A DNA stretch of 55,990 nt. It comes from Streptomyces sp. col6 (GTDB taxonomy: Bacteria > Actinomycetota > Actinomycetes > Streptomycetales > Streptomycetaceae). The notes below the pieces were generated by a model. That model ran no database searches and was not told the origin of the DNA. It saw only the letters and a program-made list of their open reading frames with translations. Location of the stretch: positions 1-55,990 of the forward strand of contig NZ_RDBL01000027.1 in NCBI RefSeq assembly GCF_008042035.1, given 5' to 3'. Positions 37,432 through 45,975 of the stretch are shown here, piece after piece. Position numbers and translations under genes: made by a program. The first letter of the stretch is position 1. Each line of letters opens with the position of its first letter.

Positions 37432-37737
37432 TCACCCCTCGCTGCCGCCCGTTGCCTCCCCAGCCGCAGCAGCCTGCTCGCGAAGCGTGGTCATCCACGA
37501 TTCCATGAAGCCGGCCGCGCCGGTATCGTCCTCCGGGATCTGAAGAATGTGCGGGCTCTGCGCGGGCCGTTCCATGAGTGCCTCGTGCAGGCGGCCGAAG
37601 AGCGGTTCGAGGCACATGGTCAGGCTTTCAGCGTTGCCTGGGGGAGGGGGCAAAGAGATCATGTGGTCCAGCAACGGGTCCATGCCCCATGAGTCGATCA
37701 GATCCCGCATCGCCGCCAGCCCGGGTGTATCCGGCAT
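37432..37737 (-). CDS. Hypothetical acidic protein (101 aa)
   Basis: ATG 37737 gives MPDTPGLAAMRDLIDSWGMD, then LLDHMISLPPPPGNAESLTM, CLEPLFGRLHEALMERPAQS and MESWMTTLREQAAAAGEATG. Balanced composition, predicted helical, no signal peptide. I know no family. The ribosome site is weak. It lies between gene debris on one side and a decayed acetyltransferase on the other. Confidence 0.45.
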   Translation of the reverse strand: MPDTPGLAAMRDLIDSWGMDPLLDHMISLPPPPGNAESLTMCLEPLFGRLHEALMERPAQSPHILQIPEDDTGAAGFMESWMTTLREQAAAAGEATGGSEG

Positions 37738-38059
37738 GAACAGCCCACTGCGGGACCCCCTGCGACGGCACTGGGACACGGACCGCGACAGCTATCTGGA
37801 GCCTCCGCCGCGGGGCCTCCGATAGGGGAGGGCGACAACATGGCCGGGCCGCCGCCATCGGTACCGACGGACCGGCAGTCTCCGCGGCCCCCGCTGGACG
37901 CCGGGGCGCCCCGGATCCCCCAGCGGGCACCGTGCGGGTCACCGGGTCCGGCCACCGCGTGCGGAACGGCGCGGCCGCCCGTGCGGGCGGCAACGGTTCG
38001 GCGCGAAGGGCGTCGCCCCGCCGCCTTACGTACGGGCCCGGACGGCAACCCGGCTGTTC

Positions 38060-38411
38060 AGGGGTGTTCGGGGAGCCGGGCCGCGGTGACGGCCACCCGG
38101 CGGTCGCCGAGGACTGCCACCTGGGCCGCATGGGGTACTGGCTGCACCCTGCCGCCACTGGACAGGGCATCGCCACCAGAGCAACGGCGGCCATGGTCAC
38201 CGAGATGTTCACCTTGCCGGATGTGGAGTACCTGGAAATCACGCACGACCTGTCCGACGCCTCCAGTGCCGCGGTTCCACGCCGGTTGGGCTTCACCGAG
38301 GTCCTGCGTGAACGGGGAACGCCGCCCGCAGTTCCCTCGGGCTGCGGGATCGCCGTGGTTTGGCGGCTGAACCGTCCTACGCCGCCCATTAACGGAACTC
38401 CCTGCCCCTGA
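38060..38411 (+). pseudogene. C-terminal part of a RimJ/RimL-type GNAT acetyltransferase
   Basis: The readable part is LGRMGYWLHPAATGQGIATR, ATAAMVTEMFTLPDVEYLEI, then DASSAAVPRRLGFTEVLRER and a tail CGIAVVWRL. This contains the acetyl-CoA loop (Q/RxxGxA) and motif B. No coherent N-terminal half is found upstream of 38060, so about 90 codons are lost or scrambled. Confidence 0.6.
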
Positions 38412-38471
38412 ACATCCGAACCCACCGAGCTCGCTCCCTGTCCCTGCGGCACCGAACGAGACGACCTCTTA

Positions 38472-38610
38472 GGGCTTGCAGGAGATCAACACGTCGGTTT
38501 GATCTTGTTCTCGTCGAGGTCGAGGAACCTCGCAATGTCAGTCGGTGTGCGGAATCTGGCGGTCGAGGCAGGGATGTGAATGCCGTGGGCTTCCAGGAGC
38601 AGGCGGACGT
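38472..38610. mobile_element. Right-end fragment of an ISAzo13-like element
   Basis: Near-identical, inverted, to 8304-8443: GGGCTTGCAGGAGATCAA, then GTCGGTTTGATCTTGTTCTC and so on through GGCGGACGT, with TA outside the terminal repeat at 38470-38471. It encodes only the C-terminal end of the helix-turn-helix tail on the minus strand. The left end and the transposase are absent. Confidence 0.85.
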
Positions 38611-38828
38611 TGGCCGATACCCGTGGCGGACTGCTCATCTACGGCGTCGCCAACGACCACACGGTCATAGGCGTCGACTGGGAGAAGGCCGATCTCCGAC
38701 AGTACTCGCAGTGGGTCCGCAACCACGTCCACCCCTACCTGCCCGACCTGGTCATGTTCCGCTTGACCGACGGAGCGGAGTCCCTCGTGGTCGTGGATGT
38801 GCCGGCCAGCGAGATCAATTCCCGCTGA
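38611..38828 (+). pseudogene. AlbA_2 (Schlafen-type) ATP-binding domain fragment
   Basis: Starts abruptly at the IS junction and reads LADTRGGLLIYGVANDHTVI, GVDWEKADLRQYSQWVRNHV and HPYLPDLVMF, ending VVVDVPASEINSR. These match the AlbA_2 domain found in transcriptional-regulator-like and Schlafen-like proteins. Both ends are missing: the 5' side is replaced by the IS fragment and the 3' side by the convergent secreted-protein gene. Confidence 0.7.
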
Positions 38829-39993
38829 TTAGCAGCAGGGGGCTGGGCAGGCCTGTGGCCCCCTCTTCGTATCCGACGGCGGTAACACCATGAAGGGTCC
38901 AGGCCACTCCGGTCAGGTGGCTGCCTGTGTCCGCGCTGTTCGAGGGTACGGACAGCTTCGACCACCGGTCGTCCCGAAGGCGCATGACGTACGGCGTGCC
39001 GTCCGTCTGTTCACCTGTGATCGCGATTCCCTGGGGTGCGAGTGTCAGGTCGTTCACCCGGCCGGTGCCTGCGGGCGCGGGGACCTGCCGCCAGGTGTGG
39101 CCGTTCCAGTGCGCCAGCAGCGCGTGTCCGGTGTCCGCGTCGTCGTTCAGCTTGCGGCCTGCTGCCCAGATGTTGTGGGCGCCGCGGGCCTCCAGGTCGA
39201 TGAGTTCGCCGTTCATCCCGTCGTACGGGACCGGCACGCGCGACCAGGAAGCGCCGTCGTAGTGCAGGATCACGGGCTGGTCGTCGGAGGTGTAGCCGGA
39301 GACCCACACGTCGTCGGCGGCGAGGGCGGTGACGGAATTCGTCCACAGTGAGGTCGCATCGGGCACGGGCACAATGTGCCACGCCGTGCCGTCCCAGTGC
39401 TCGACCAGCGCCTCCCCGTGCGTCTGCTGGATCGTACCCCCGGGCTTGTCCGGGTCGGGCTCCTCACTGTCGACGACGATGAGCCAGCCGACCGCCCACA
39501 CATCGTCCGTGGCCCGCGCCGACACGTCCAGCAGTCCGGCGCCCGAGAGCCGCTTGCCCGCCGGTGCCGGCGCGCCGATCACCTGCCATGCGGAGCCGTC
39601 CCAGTGCTGGGTGAGAAAGGCACCGCGCTTCTCCTCGTACAGTCCGACCGCCCACGCGTCGTCCTGGGACACGGCGCTGATTTCGCTGATCTGGTTGGAG
39701 CGGTCGGCGAACGCGGGCATCGGTATCCGATGCCAGGCCTTCTCGTCGTCGTCGCGGGCGAGCAGCAGCGGCGTCCTGGGCTGGACCTTGCCCTCCTGAC
39801 TGACCTGCACTCCGTAGGCCCAGGTGGTGTCGGCGTCCACGCGCGTGACTCCGGTCAGCGCCGCATCCCCCACACCCGACAGGTCCGCAGCGCACCACCG
39901 GGCGTCGGCGTGCGCGGTGACCGCCGACAGGGCGATCACGGTCACGGCAAGCGCCGCGACGGCCGTTCTCGTGCGTACGTGGACTGCGCTCAT
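38815..39993 (-). CDS. Secreted protein with beta-propeller-like repeats
   Basis: 392 residues; ATG 39993 with CAGGAG upstream and a signal peptide (RTRTAVAALAVTVIALSAVT, AHADARW). The body is built of repeats of about 50 residues with the pattern D-D-x-W-A-V-G followed by H-W-D/N-G-x-x-W: SAVSQDDAWAVGLYEEKRGA, LTQHWDGSAWQVIGAPAPAG, ATDDVWAVGWLIVVDSEEPD, LVEHWDGTAWHIVPVPDATS, ALAADDVWVSGYTSDDQPVI, LLAHWNGHTWRQVPAPAGTG. Such repeats form a beta-propeller. Function unknown; probably binding. No catalytic signature. The gene's last codons overlap the end of the AlbA_2 fragment. Confidence 0.8.
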   Translation of the reverse strand: MSAVHVRTRTAVAALAVTVIALSAVTAHADARWCAADLSGVGDAALTGVTRVDADTTWAYGVQVSQEGKVQPRTPLLLARDDDEKAWHRIPMPAFADRSNQISEISAVSQDDAWAVGLYEEKRGAFLTQHWDGSAWQVIGAPAPAGKRLSGAGLLDVSARATDDVWAVGWLIVVDSEEPDPDKPGGTIQQTHGEALVEHWDGTAWHIVPVPDATSLWTNSVTALAADDVWVSGYTSDDQPVILHYDGASWSRVPVPYDGMNGELIDLEARGAHNIWAAGRKLNDDADTGHALLAHWNGHTWRQVPAPAGTGRVNDLTLAPQGIAITGEQTDGTPYVMRLRDDRWSKLSVPSNSADTGSHLTGVAWTLHGVTAVGYEEGATGLPSPLLLISGN

Positions 39994-40132
39994 GCTGAAC
40001 ACTCCTGATGTGTGTGCGGATTCAACGCCCTTCCCCCCTTCAAGTGCGGCGGCGGCAGTTAAGCGTTGCGGCGCGCCAGCAACCATTTTTCCGCTGTCGA
40101 GTCATCGCCGGCGCCGGAGCGGATCGCGGCCG
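39994..40132. other. Upstream region of the secreted propeller gene
   Basis: Non-coding; contains the presumed promoter for the minus-strand gene and the edge of the IS21 fragment. Confidence 0.4.
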
Positions 40133-40540
40133 CGGACGATCGATGAGTACTTCCAGGTCGAGCGGCCGCCGCTCATGCCGTTGCCCGAGGAGCCGTTCGA
40201 GACGGACCGACTTCACTCCCAGGGACGACCGCTACAGCCAGATCGCGGTCCTCACGAACCCTTACTCGGTGCCGGTCCGGCTGGTCGGCAAGCGGGTCCG
40301 AGTCGTGCTGCACGCGTCTTACCTGGTGGTTTACGACCGGAACGTTGAAGTGGCCCGTCACGAGCGTCTGATCGCGATGGGCGGCTGACGTCTGGATCTG
40401 GACCACTACCTGGAGGCCCTGATCCGCAAGTCGGAAGCCTTCCCGGCGCGCGGCGCCCGAACAGGCCCGCTCGGCCGCCAAGTTCGCCCCGGTCCACGAC
40501 GCCTGGTGGGCCGCAGCGGTCAAGGAAGCGGCGTAGCGCA
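40133..40540 (+). pseudogene. IS21-family transposase (IstA) C-terminal fragment
   Basis: Reads DEYFQVERPPLMPLPEEPFE, then in a shifted frame DRYSQIAVLTNPYSVPVRLV, GKRVRVVLHASYLVVYDRNV and EVARHERLIAMGG, stop, with further homologous codons LDLDHYLEALIRKSEAFP and later VHDAWWAAAVKEA. This is the Mu-type C-terminal domain of IstA. The catalytic core and IstB are absent. Confidence 0.75.
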
Positions 40541-40723
40541 ATACGCCGTAATCCCGGACCTTCACTCATTTGCTGTACCGTTAGTCGCTTCCGGTGGCAG
40601 CCGAGTGCGTACAGGATTTCCCGGTCCGGCCGACGGTCAAGCACGGTCCTGGCCTGTTCTGGTGACCCGCCCCGCCCCTAGGTATGCGCAGCGCCGGTTG
40701 CGTCGGGGACGTAGGGTCCGGGC

Positions 40724-41305
40724 ATGACTCCCGAGTCGCCCCGGAAGCGCTACAGCCGTGCCGACCTCGAGGCCGCCCGTTCCGCGCAGCTGCCCGATCT
40801 CGTGTGCCCGGGCCTGCTCGTCCTGTTCTGCGGAATTAACCCCGGGCTGCGGTCGGCTGCGTCAGGGCTGCACTTCAACCGCCCGGGCAACCGATTCTGG
40901 CCCGCGCTCCACCTCTCCGGCTTCACCCCGCGCCTGTTCACCCCCCAGGAACAACACAAACTCCTCCCGCTGGGGCTGGGCATCAGTGACATCGTGGACC
41001 GGCCCACCGCGGCCGCGCAGGAACTAACCGAAGAGGAGTTGCGCGAAGGTGGCCGCCACCTGACGGCCAAGATCGAGAGACTACGACCTGCCTGGGTGGC
41101 CCCCCTGGGCATCACCGGCTACCGCACGGCCTTCGCCGGTCCCGACGCCGTCATCGGCCCGCAGGAATCCCGGATCGGACCGGCCAGAGTATGGGTCCTG
41201 CCCAATCCGAGCGGCCGCAACACCCACTTCCCGCTCCCCGCCCTCACCCAGGAGTTCGCCCGCCTGCGCCGGGCTTGCGGCATACCCGACCGCCGCACGA
41301 CCTGA
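40724..41305 (+). CDS. mug: G/U mismatch-specific DNA glycosylase
   Basis: 193 residues from ATG 40724. MUG removes uracil or ethenocytosine from mismatches in double-stranded DNA. Active-site motif 1 is LLVLFCGINPGLRSAASGLH (GINPG at 37-41, Asn39 the water-positioning residue), then NRPGNRFWPALHLSGFTPRL, GLGISDIVDRPTAAAQEL, and motif 2 VWVLPNPSGRNTHFPLPALT (NPSGRN near 161). Length and spacing are normal for the family. It stands alone, between an IS21 fragment and a gene-poor stretch; no other repair gene is near. The TIGR-like tail LTQEFARLRRACG is intact. Confidence 0.93.
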   Translation: MTPESPRKRYSRADLEAARSAQLPDLVCPGLLVLFCGINPGLRSAASGLHFNRPGNRFWPALHLSGFTPRLFTPQEQHKLLPLGLGISDIVDRPTAAAQELTEEELREGGRHLTAKIERLRPAWVAPLGITGYRTAFAGPDAVIGPQESRIGPARVWVLPNPSGRNTHFPLPALTQEFARLRRACGIPDRRTT

Positions 41306-41662
41306 CAGATCGCAGGCGCGGCGTCCGGCCGGCCGACGGCCCGGCCCCTCGTCGTGGTACAGCTGGCTCAGACTCTCTACGACCCTCCCGAGCCGGCCCA
41401 GGGCGAGGTGGCGGCGGAGCCACAGTCCAGCCGTTGGTTCGTGCGTCGGCCTGAAGGTGCACGGTGCGTGGCACGGCAGGGGGGCTTTCAGTCGGTGGGC
41501 CAGGGTTTCCCCTGCCAGGTCTTGGAGCCACCGGGGTTGGCGCCCTTGCCGTACCCGATACCCCTCCCCATCTCGTCTGCGGGGGGATCATGCGGGCGGG
41601 CGCGTCGGAGCTGGCCAACGAGAACCTCGCCCCCGTTTTGGGGGTCACAGTGACCTACAGGT
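41306..41662. other. Gap of about 360 bases
   Basis: No gene supported. Long open frames cross it but have shadow-type composition. Confidence 0.4.
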
Positions 41663-41762
41663 CTACACGGCGGTGACGTTCACAGGAGATGGGCCCTTCT
41701 GGCCGTCCTGAATCTCGAACTCGACGTTCTGCCCCTCGGTGAGTGTCTTGAATCCGTTGCTC
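41663..41762 (-). pseudogene. Cold-shock protein C-terminal fragment
   Basis: Reads SNGFKTLTEGQNVEFEIQDG, QKGPSPVNVTAV, stop. This is the last third of a CspA-type domain (OB fold). The RNA-binding motifs of the N-terminal part are missing; upstream the sequence resembles a tRNA D-arm instead. Confidence 0.7.
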
Positions 41763-41765
41763 TAC

Positions 41766-42439
41766 CACTGCGAACGTGATCATTACGCGTCTCAGCCGCC
41801 GCCGTCCCCCACTTTTCTTCATGCCCCCAGACTCCCGCCGGGGCAGAGCCGGCACATGAGGAAGACCCCTGACAGACCCCGGACAGGCCCCTGACCCAAC
41901 CTCCGCCAAGCCCTGCCCCTTTCGGCGTATTTGCGATGCCCAGGGCCGGGACTGCCCGACTGGCGGTCTCTCTCCATCTTCGGCCTGTCGTGCGCTCGCC
42001 CAGCGTGGACAGCCCATGCCGGGCCTGCAGAATCGTGCACTGATAGTAGGTGACGGTAAGTCAGTAGTGCAGGACCGAAGGGAGGCAGGGCGAAGGGGTG
42101 CCTGCACGGGCGAGCGAGGGAAAATGAGCGCTCCTTCCCTTCACCATGCACGCCAGTCGCAGCGCGCGCAGAACCGCTGCTCGTCAGCCGTCGCACGCCT
42201 GGCCAGTGAGAAGTGGATCCGCGCACTTCACCACCGTGAGCATCGCTGGTGGGATCGGGGTGTGCGGCAGCCGGGACGAGCGCGCCGGCTTTCACCGCCT
42301 CCACAGCGCCCTGGATCGCGTCCGTGCTGATCACGGCGTGCGGGGCGCAGGCGGCATCGGCCAGAACCCCGGCTTGCTCGGCGACGCCCGGTGCGGCGGT
42401 CCCGAAAGCGAATCGGGAGGCATCCCGCTGGATTCCCCT
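41766..42439. other. Gap of about 670 bases
   Basis: No supported gene. A minus-strand frame (FAFGTAAPGVAEQAGVLADA, ISTDAIQGAVEAVKAGALVP) near 42250-42430 looks partly protein-like and continues from the IS701 fragment; no family recognised. Confidence 0.4.
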
Positions 42440-42770
42440 CGATGTCATCTGGGTGCGCCGATGGTTCGGATGGCGGCCCGGGGCTGCCGGGGCGAGGTCG
42501 ATGACGGCCTAGTCGTAGAACCGTTGCCCCTTCGCGCCGCGCCCAGCCGAAAGCTTCTGCCAGGCCCGTTTCGGCACCTTCCGTGCCAGAGCATCGGCGC
42601 GGAAGGTGCCTGCGCGCCGGTGGGCACTTCGGTCGAGCATGCCACCGCGAGGATATAGCCGATGCCGCGTTCCTCCAGAGCCGTACGGAGTCTTGGGTTG
42701 CCGCCGTGGCCCTCGTTCCCGGTGACCCAGCCGACCTTCGATTTCGCTCAGTGAGCCCGGTGCCGGTGAG
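42440..42770 (-). pseudogene. IS701-family transposase fragment
   Basis: Reads VGWVTGNEGHGGNPRLRTAL, EERGIGYILAVACSTEVP in one frame, then GTFRADALARKVPKRAWQKL, SAGRGAKGQRFYD, TAG in place of Trp, AVIDLAP. The VTGNEGHGGN segment is the position of the second catalytic acidic residue (usually VADEAYG), here altered. Several lesions; only the middle third of a transposase remains. Confidence 0.7.
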
Positions 42771-42856
42771 CGAGGTCGTCGAGTGATGGCCGGTGGCGCC
42801 GCGATGCGCTACGAGGAAAGGAGTGGTGCGCGCTGAGAAGGGAATCACCGTCGGTC

Positions 42857-43020
42857 ATGCCTACCTTTCCCGCCCCTCCCGGGCCCGTCCTGGAAGCGGC
42901 CGCTGCCGCTTTTGCCGAGGCGACCGCGCAGCCCCCTTACCTCTTCGACCTGGCCCCTGCCGAGGGCCGTGCCGCTGTTGACGAGGCGCAGTCCGGCTCC
43001 GTGGAGCTGCCTGAGGTGGA
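42857..43020 (+). pseudogene. N-terminal fragment of an alpha/beta hydrolase
   Basis: ATG 42857: MPTFPAPPGPVLEAAAAAFA, EATAQPPYLFDLAPAEGRAA, VDEAQSGSVELPEVDEDR. This N-terminal cap sequence is typical of esterase-like alpha/beta hydrolases. After about 55 codons it is joined to a metallo-beta-lactamase fragment in another frame. Confidence 0.6.
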
Positions 43021-43029
43021 CGAGGACCG

Positions 43030-43452
43030 CAGGCGGCAGCCGAGCGGCGCGGCCTGACCGTCGCGTACGCGGCGGACACGCATCTGCACGCCGACTTCCT
43101 TTCCGGCGCCGTCCAGCTCGGTCACGACACCGGCGCCACAGTGCTCGCCTCCGCCGCCGGCCGCCGCGCCTTCCCTCACCACGCTCTCTCCGACGGCGCC
43201 GAGGTCGACCTCGGCGGGCTGACCCTGTGGGCCCTTGCCACCTCCGGGCATACCGACGAGCACATGTCCTTCCTCCTGCTGGACGGCTCCCGGGAGCTGG
43301 AGGTGTTCACCGGCGGGTCGCTGATCGTGAACTCCGCCGCCCGCGCCGAAGAACTCGCCCGTGCCCAGTACCGGTCCCTGAAGCGCCTGACCACGTTCCC
43401 GGACGAGACAGCGGTGTGGCCCGCCCACGGCGTCGGCTCGTTCTGCTCGGCT
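43030..43452 (+). pseudogene. Internal fragment of an MBL-fold hydrolase (persulfide dioxygenase-like)
   Basis: Reads RRGLTVAYAADTHLHADFLS, GAVQLGHDTGATVLASAAGR, ALSDGAEVDLGGLTLWALAT, SGHTDEHMSFLLLDGSRELE, VFTGGSLIVNSAARAEELAR and TAVWPAHGVGSFCSA. The metal motif THLHADF and the later GHTDEH and AHG are kept. In relatives a rhodanese part often follows; here both ends are missing and the 3' side runs into an ISL3 fragment on the opposite strand. Confidence 0.75.
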
Positions 43453-43469
43453 CGCCGGCACCCAGCGCA

Positions 43470-43715
43470 CCACCACCATCGGCGCGCAGAAGCAGGCCAA
43501 CCCGCTGCTCGCCGCGCACACGACCTCGACGCCGGGCCGATCGGCGAGCCAGGCCGCCGGCCTCGATGCCTCCCGGTCGGGCAGTAGGTCAGGGCGGCGG
43601 GTCTCGACGTAGACGAGAACGGTGCCGTAGTGGCGGCCCTTGCGGGCGGTGTGCTCGTCGACGCCGACCACACACGGGGCGGGCACCTCCGGCTCGGGAA
43701 GAGCGTCGACCAGTG
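43470..43715 (-). pseudogene. ISL3-family transposase fragment
   Basis: CVVGVDEHTARKGRHYGTVL, VYVETRRP, DLLPDREASRPAAWLADRPG, VEVVCAA. Same part of the DDE domain as in the longer copy at 48408-49769 (VVGVDEYATRKGRHYGTVLV there), from a related but different copy. Confidence 0.8.
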
Positions 43716-43762
43716 AGCTTCATTTCTCTTCTCCGATCAGTGGTACGACGGCGCGAGGAATT

Positions 43763-44479
43763 TCACGAGTCGGTTACGGAGCCCGCCCTGTGTTCGGCCG
43801 GTGAAAGGGAGTCCCTGCCGCCTACCGCCGAGCCGAAGCTGATGAGTAGGGCGGTGAGGATGCGGCGCAACCGGGGTTCCACCTCGAAGAGGGCGTGGCC
43901 GAGCCGGGGATCGCTCGTGTAGAGCTCTCGCAGGAGTGGTCCGGGGGTGGCCATCTGCCACAGCGCTCCGGCCAGGCCGGTTGCGGTGGCGACCGTATCG
44001 ACGGCCTGCTCCTCGGTCAGGCCGAGTAGCCGGTGCAGTTCGGCACCGATCCCCGCTACCTCCTCCAGCGTGCCGAGCTTGAAGGTGCGTACGGCCTCGA
44101 GGGACACGTTGCGTTCCAGATTCAGGGGTGCCTGCGCCAGCAGATCGCAGAACAGAGGGCGCGCGGCCAGGGTGGTCGCCAGAACGTCGGCGACGGCCGC
44201 GGGCGCGGCGCGCTTGCGCTGTGCCAGATCCGCACGCAGTGCTGCGGACCATTCCCGCCAGCCCTGTGCGGTGAGGTCGAGGAAAATCTGCTCCCGTGTC
44301 TCGAAGTACCGCAACAGCGCCGACTTGTGCATGCCGACCTCGGCGGCGATGTCGGTGAGTGTGACCTCACGGATCCCGCGCCGGCCTCCGAGGGTCCGGG
44401 CCGCGTCGAGGATCGCAGCCTCGCGTATCTGCTTGGCCTGGGTGCTGCGTGCCCGCTGGAAGGCAGCCTGATCAGTCAT
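43763..44479 (-). CDS. TetR/AcrR family transcriptional regulator
   Basis: 238 residues, ATG 44479. The N-terminal DNA-binding domain reads AKQIREAAILDAARTLGG, REVTLTDIAAEVGMHKSALL, RYFETREQIFLDLTAQGW, the standard TetR helix-turn-helix. The remainder is a helical ligand-binding domain (LATTLAARPLFCDLLAQAPL, NLERNVSLEAVRTFKLGTLE, MATPGPLLRELYTSDPRLGH), similar to TetR C-terminal domains of actinobacterial repressors. It is divergent from an SDR gene 68 bases away, and a perfect palindrome lies between them, so it probably represses both genes and responds to the SDR substrate. Confidence 0.9.
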   Translation of the reverse strand: MTDQAAFQRARSTQAKQIREAAILDAARTLGGRRGIREVTLTDIAAEVGMHKSALLRYFETREQIFLDLTAQGWREWSAALRADLAQRKRAAPAAVADVLATTLAARPLFCDLLAQAPLNLERNVSLEAVRTFKLGTLEEVAGIGAELHRLLGLTEEQAVDTVATATGLAGALWQMATPGPLLRELYTSDPRLGHALFEVEPRLRRILTALLISFGSAVGGRDSLSPAEHRAGSVTDS

Positions 44480-44502
44480 GACGCCATCATAGAAGCACTT
44501 AC

Positions 44503-44517
44503 CGCAACGACGTTGCG
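44503..44517. promoter_or_regulatory. Palindromic operator candidate for the TetR regulator
   Basis: CGCAACGACGTTGCG is a perfect inverted repeat (7-bp arms, central A) located in the 68-base divergent intergenic region, 24 bases from the regulator start and 30 bases from the SDR start. Size and symmetry fit a TetR operator. Confidence 0.65.
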
Positions 44518-44547
44518 ATATTAAGGCAACCGTGTTTCACTAAATGC

Positions 44548-45450
44548 ATGAGTGACAACACGAACAACGGCACCGCACAGGCTGGGAGCGGCGGCGAGGA
44601 GCAAGTCTGGTTCATCACCGGTTCATCCCGGGGTCTCGGTCGCGCCCTGACCACAGCAGCACTCCAGGCGGGCGACCTCGTCGTGGCCACCGCGCGCCGC
44701 CCCGAGGTCCTCGCAGAAGCCTTCGCCGCCTTCGGCGAGCGCATGCTTCCCCTCGCCCTGGACGTCACCGACCCCGAAGCCGCGCGCGCCGCGGTTGCCG
44801 CCGCAGTGCAGCGTTTCGGGCGGATCGACGTGCTCGTGAACAACGCCGGCTACGCGAACGTGTCACCGATCGAGACCTCGGACGACGGCGACTTCCGCGC
44901 CCAGTTCGAGACGAACTTTTGGGGCGTTTACAACGTCACCAGGGCAGCCCTGCCCACCCTGCGGCGTCAAGGCTCCGGCACTGTCGTGCAGTTCTCCTCG
45001 ATCGGCGGCAGGGTCGGCGGTTCGCCGGGCATCGCTTCCTACCAGGCCGCCAAGTTTGCCGTCGACGGCTTCAGCCGCGTCCTGGCCACGGAGACGGCAC
45101 CGTTCGGGGTGCGAGTGATGGTCGTCGAGCCGAGCGGCTTCGCCACCGACTGGGCGGGCTCCTCGATGACGGTCCACGGCATCCCCGAGGCGTACGACGC
45201 GACGGTCGGCGAGATGAACCGCCGCGTGCGGCAAGCCACCGACGGCGCGGCCGGGGACCCGGAGCGTGCCGCCGAGATCATCGTCCGCACGGTCCACCGC
45301 GCCGAGATCCCCAGTCACCTTCCCCTCGGCGTGAACGCGGCGACCATGGCTCTGGATCACTCTCGCCACCAGACGGCACAAGCGGTCACCTGGGAGAAGG
45401 TCAGCCGCTCGGCCGACTTCGGCGAGCCCTACCCGGTAGTTCTCCCCTGA
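44548..45450 (+). CDS. SDR-family NAD(P)-dependent oxidoreductase
   Basis: 300 residues, ATG 44548. Classical short-chain dehydrogenase: cofactor motif VWFITGSSRGLGRALTTAAL (TGSSRGLG at 24-31), a TARRP after beta-2 favouring NADP, LDVTDPEAARAAVAAAV, structural NNAGYANVSP, catalytic Ser in VVQFSSIGGRVGG and YQAAK (Tyr165, Lys169). The C-terminal part (VVEPSGFATDWAGSSMTVHG) fits oxidoreductases acting on steroids, quinones or xenobiotics; the substrate is unknown. Divergent from the TetR gene and followed by a strong hairpin terminator. Confidence 0.9.
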   Translation: MSDNTNNGTAQAGSGGEEQVWFITGSSRGLGRALTTAALQAGDLVVATARRPEVLAEAFAAFGERMLPLALDVTDPEAARAAVAAAVQRFGRIDVLVNNAGYANVSPIETSDDGDFRAQFETNFWGVYNVTRAALPTLRRQGSGTVVQFSSIGGRVGGSPGIASYQAAKFAVDGFSRVLATETAPFGVRVMVVEPSGFATDWAGSSMTVHGIPEAYDATVGEMNRRVRQATDGAAGDPERAAEIIVRTVHRAEIPSHLPLGVNAATMALDHSRHQTAQAVTWEKVSRSADFGEPYPVVLP

Positions 45451-45469
45451 TCTTGTTCTTCAACCTCTG

Positions 45470-45499
45470 CCCGTGGTCGGCCCCTTGGCTGACCACGGG
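45470..45499 (+). terminator. Hairpin terminator after the SDR gene
   Basis: Stem CCCGTGGTCGGCC / GGCTGACCACGGG, 13 pairs with one G-U, loop CCTT, 20 bases after the SDR stop. Confidence 0.75.
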
Positions 45500-45584
45500 G
45501 TCTTCGCGTTCGCAGGACAGTTGGACGACGTCCGAGTGATCATGTGCTTCGGCCGCAAGGCACGATGACAACCGGAGGACGAGT

Positions 45585-45975
45585 GTGCTGGAGAGTGCCG
45601 ATTGTGCCGGGGCGGTGAGTGCGATGTCCGATTTCCGTGCGGGCTTCCACGGATGCCGCACTGCCCGGGCGGAGGCCCTTTTCGAGCTGACCGATGCCAT
45701 GCTCTGCGTCGACGGACCGGTGAAAACTCTGGTCGACCTGACGCTGACGTCTGTGCACCGGCGCGGACACGGTGCGCTCTACCATGGGTTGAACTGTGGC
45801 CGGATCGAGGTGGACCGACTCCGCACCGAGTTGACCGGCCTGCCTCTTTCCAGAGCGGCCGACGGACGGATCGTGCTCGCGGTGGACGTCAGCCCGTGGC
45901 TGCGCTCAGACGCGCCGACAAGTGCCGGGCGGCTCTTCCGCCATGTCTACGGGCGCGCGAAAAGCACATCGCAGT
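45585..45975 (+). pseudogene. N-terminal fragment of an IS701-like (NF041680-type) transposase
   Basis: From GTG 45585: SDFRAGFHGCRTARAEALFE, LTDAMLCVDGPVKTLVDLTL, HRRGHGALYHGLNCGRIEVD, VLAVDVSPWLRSDAPTSAGR and LFRHVYGRAKSTSQ. It aligns with the first 130 residues of the interrupted transposase at 11485 and is from another copy. After KSTSQ the frame continues without interruption into acetyltransferase sequence. Confidence 0.8.
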
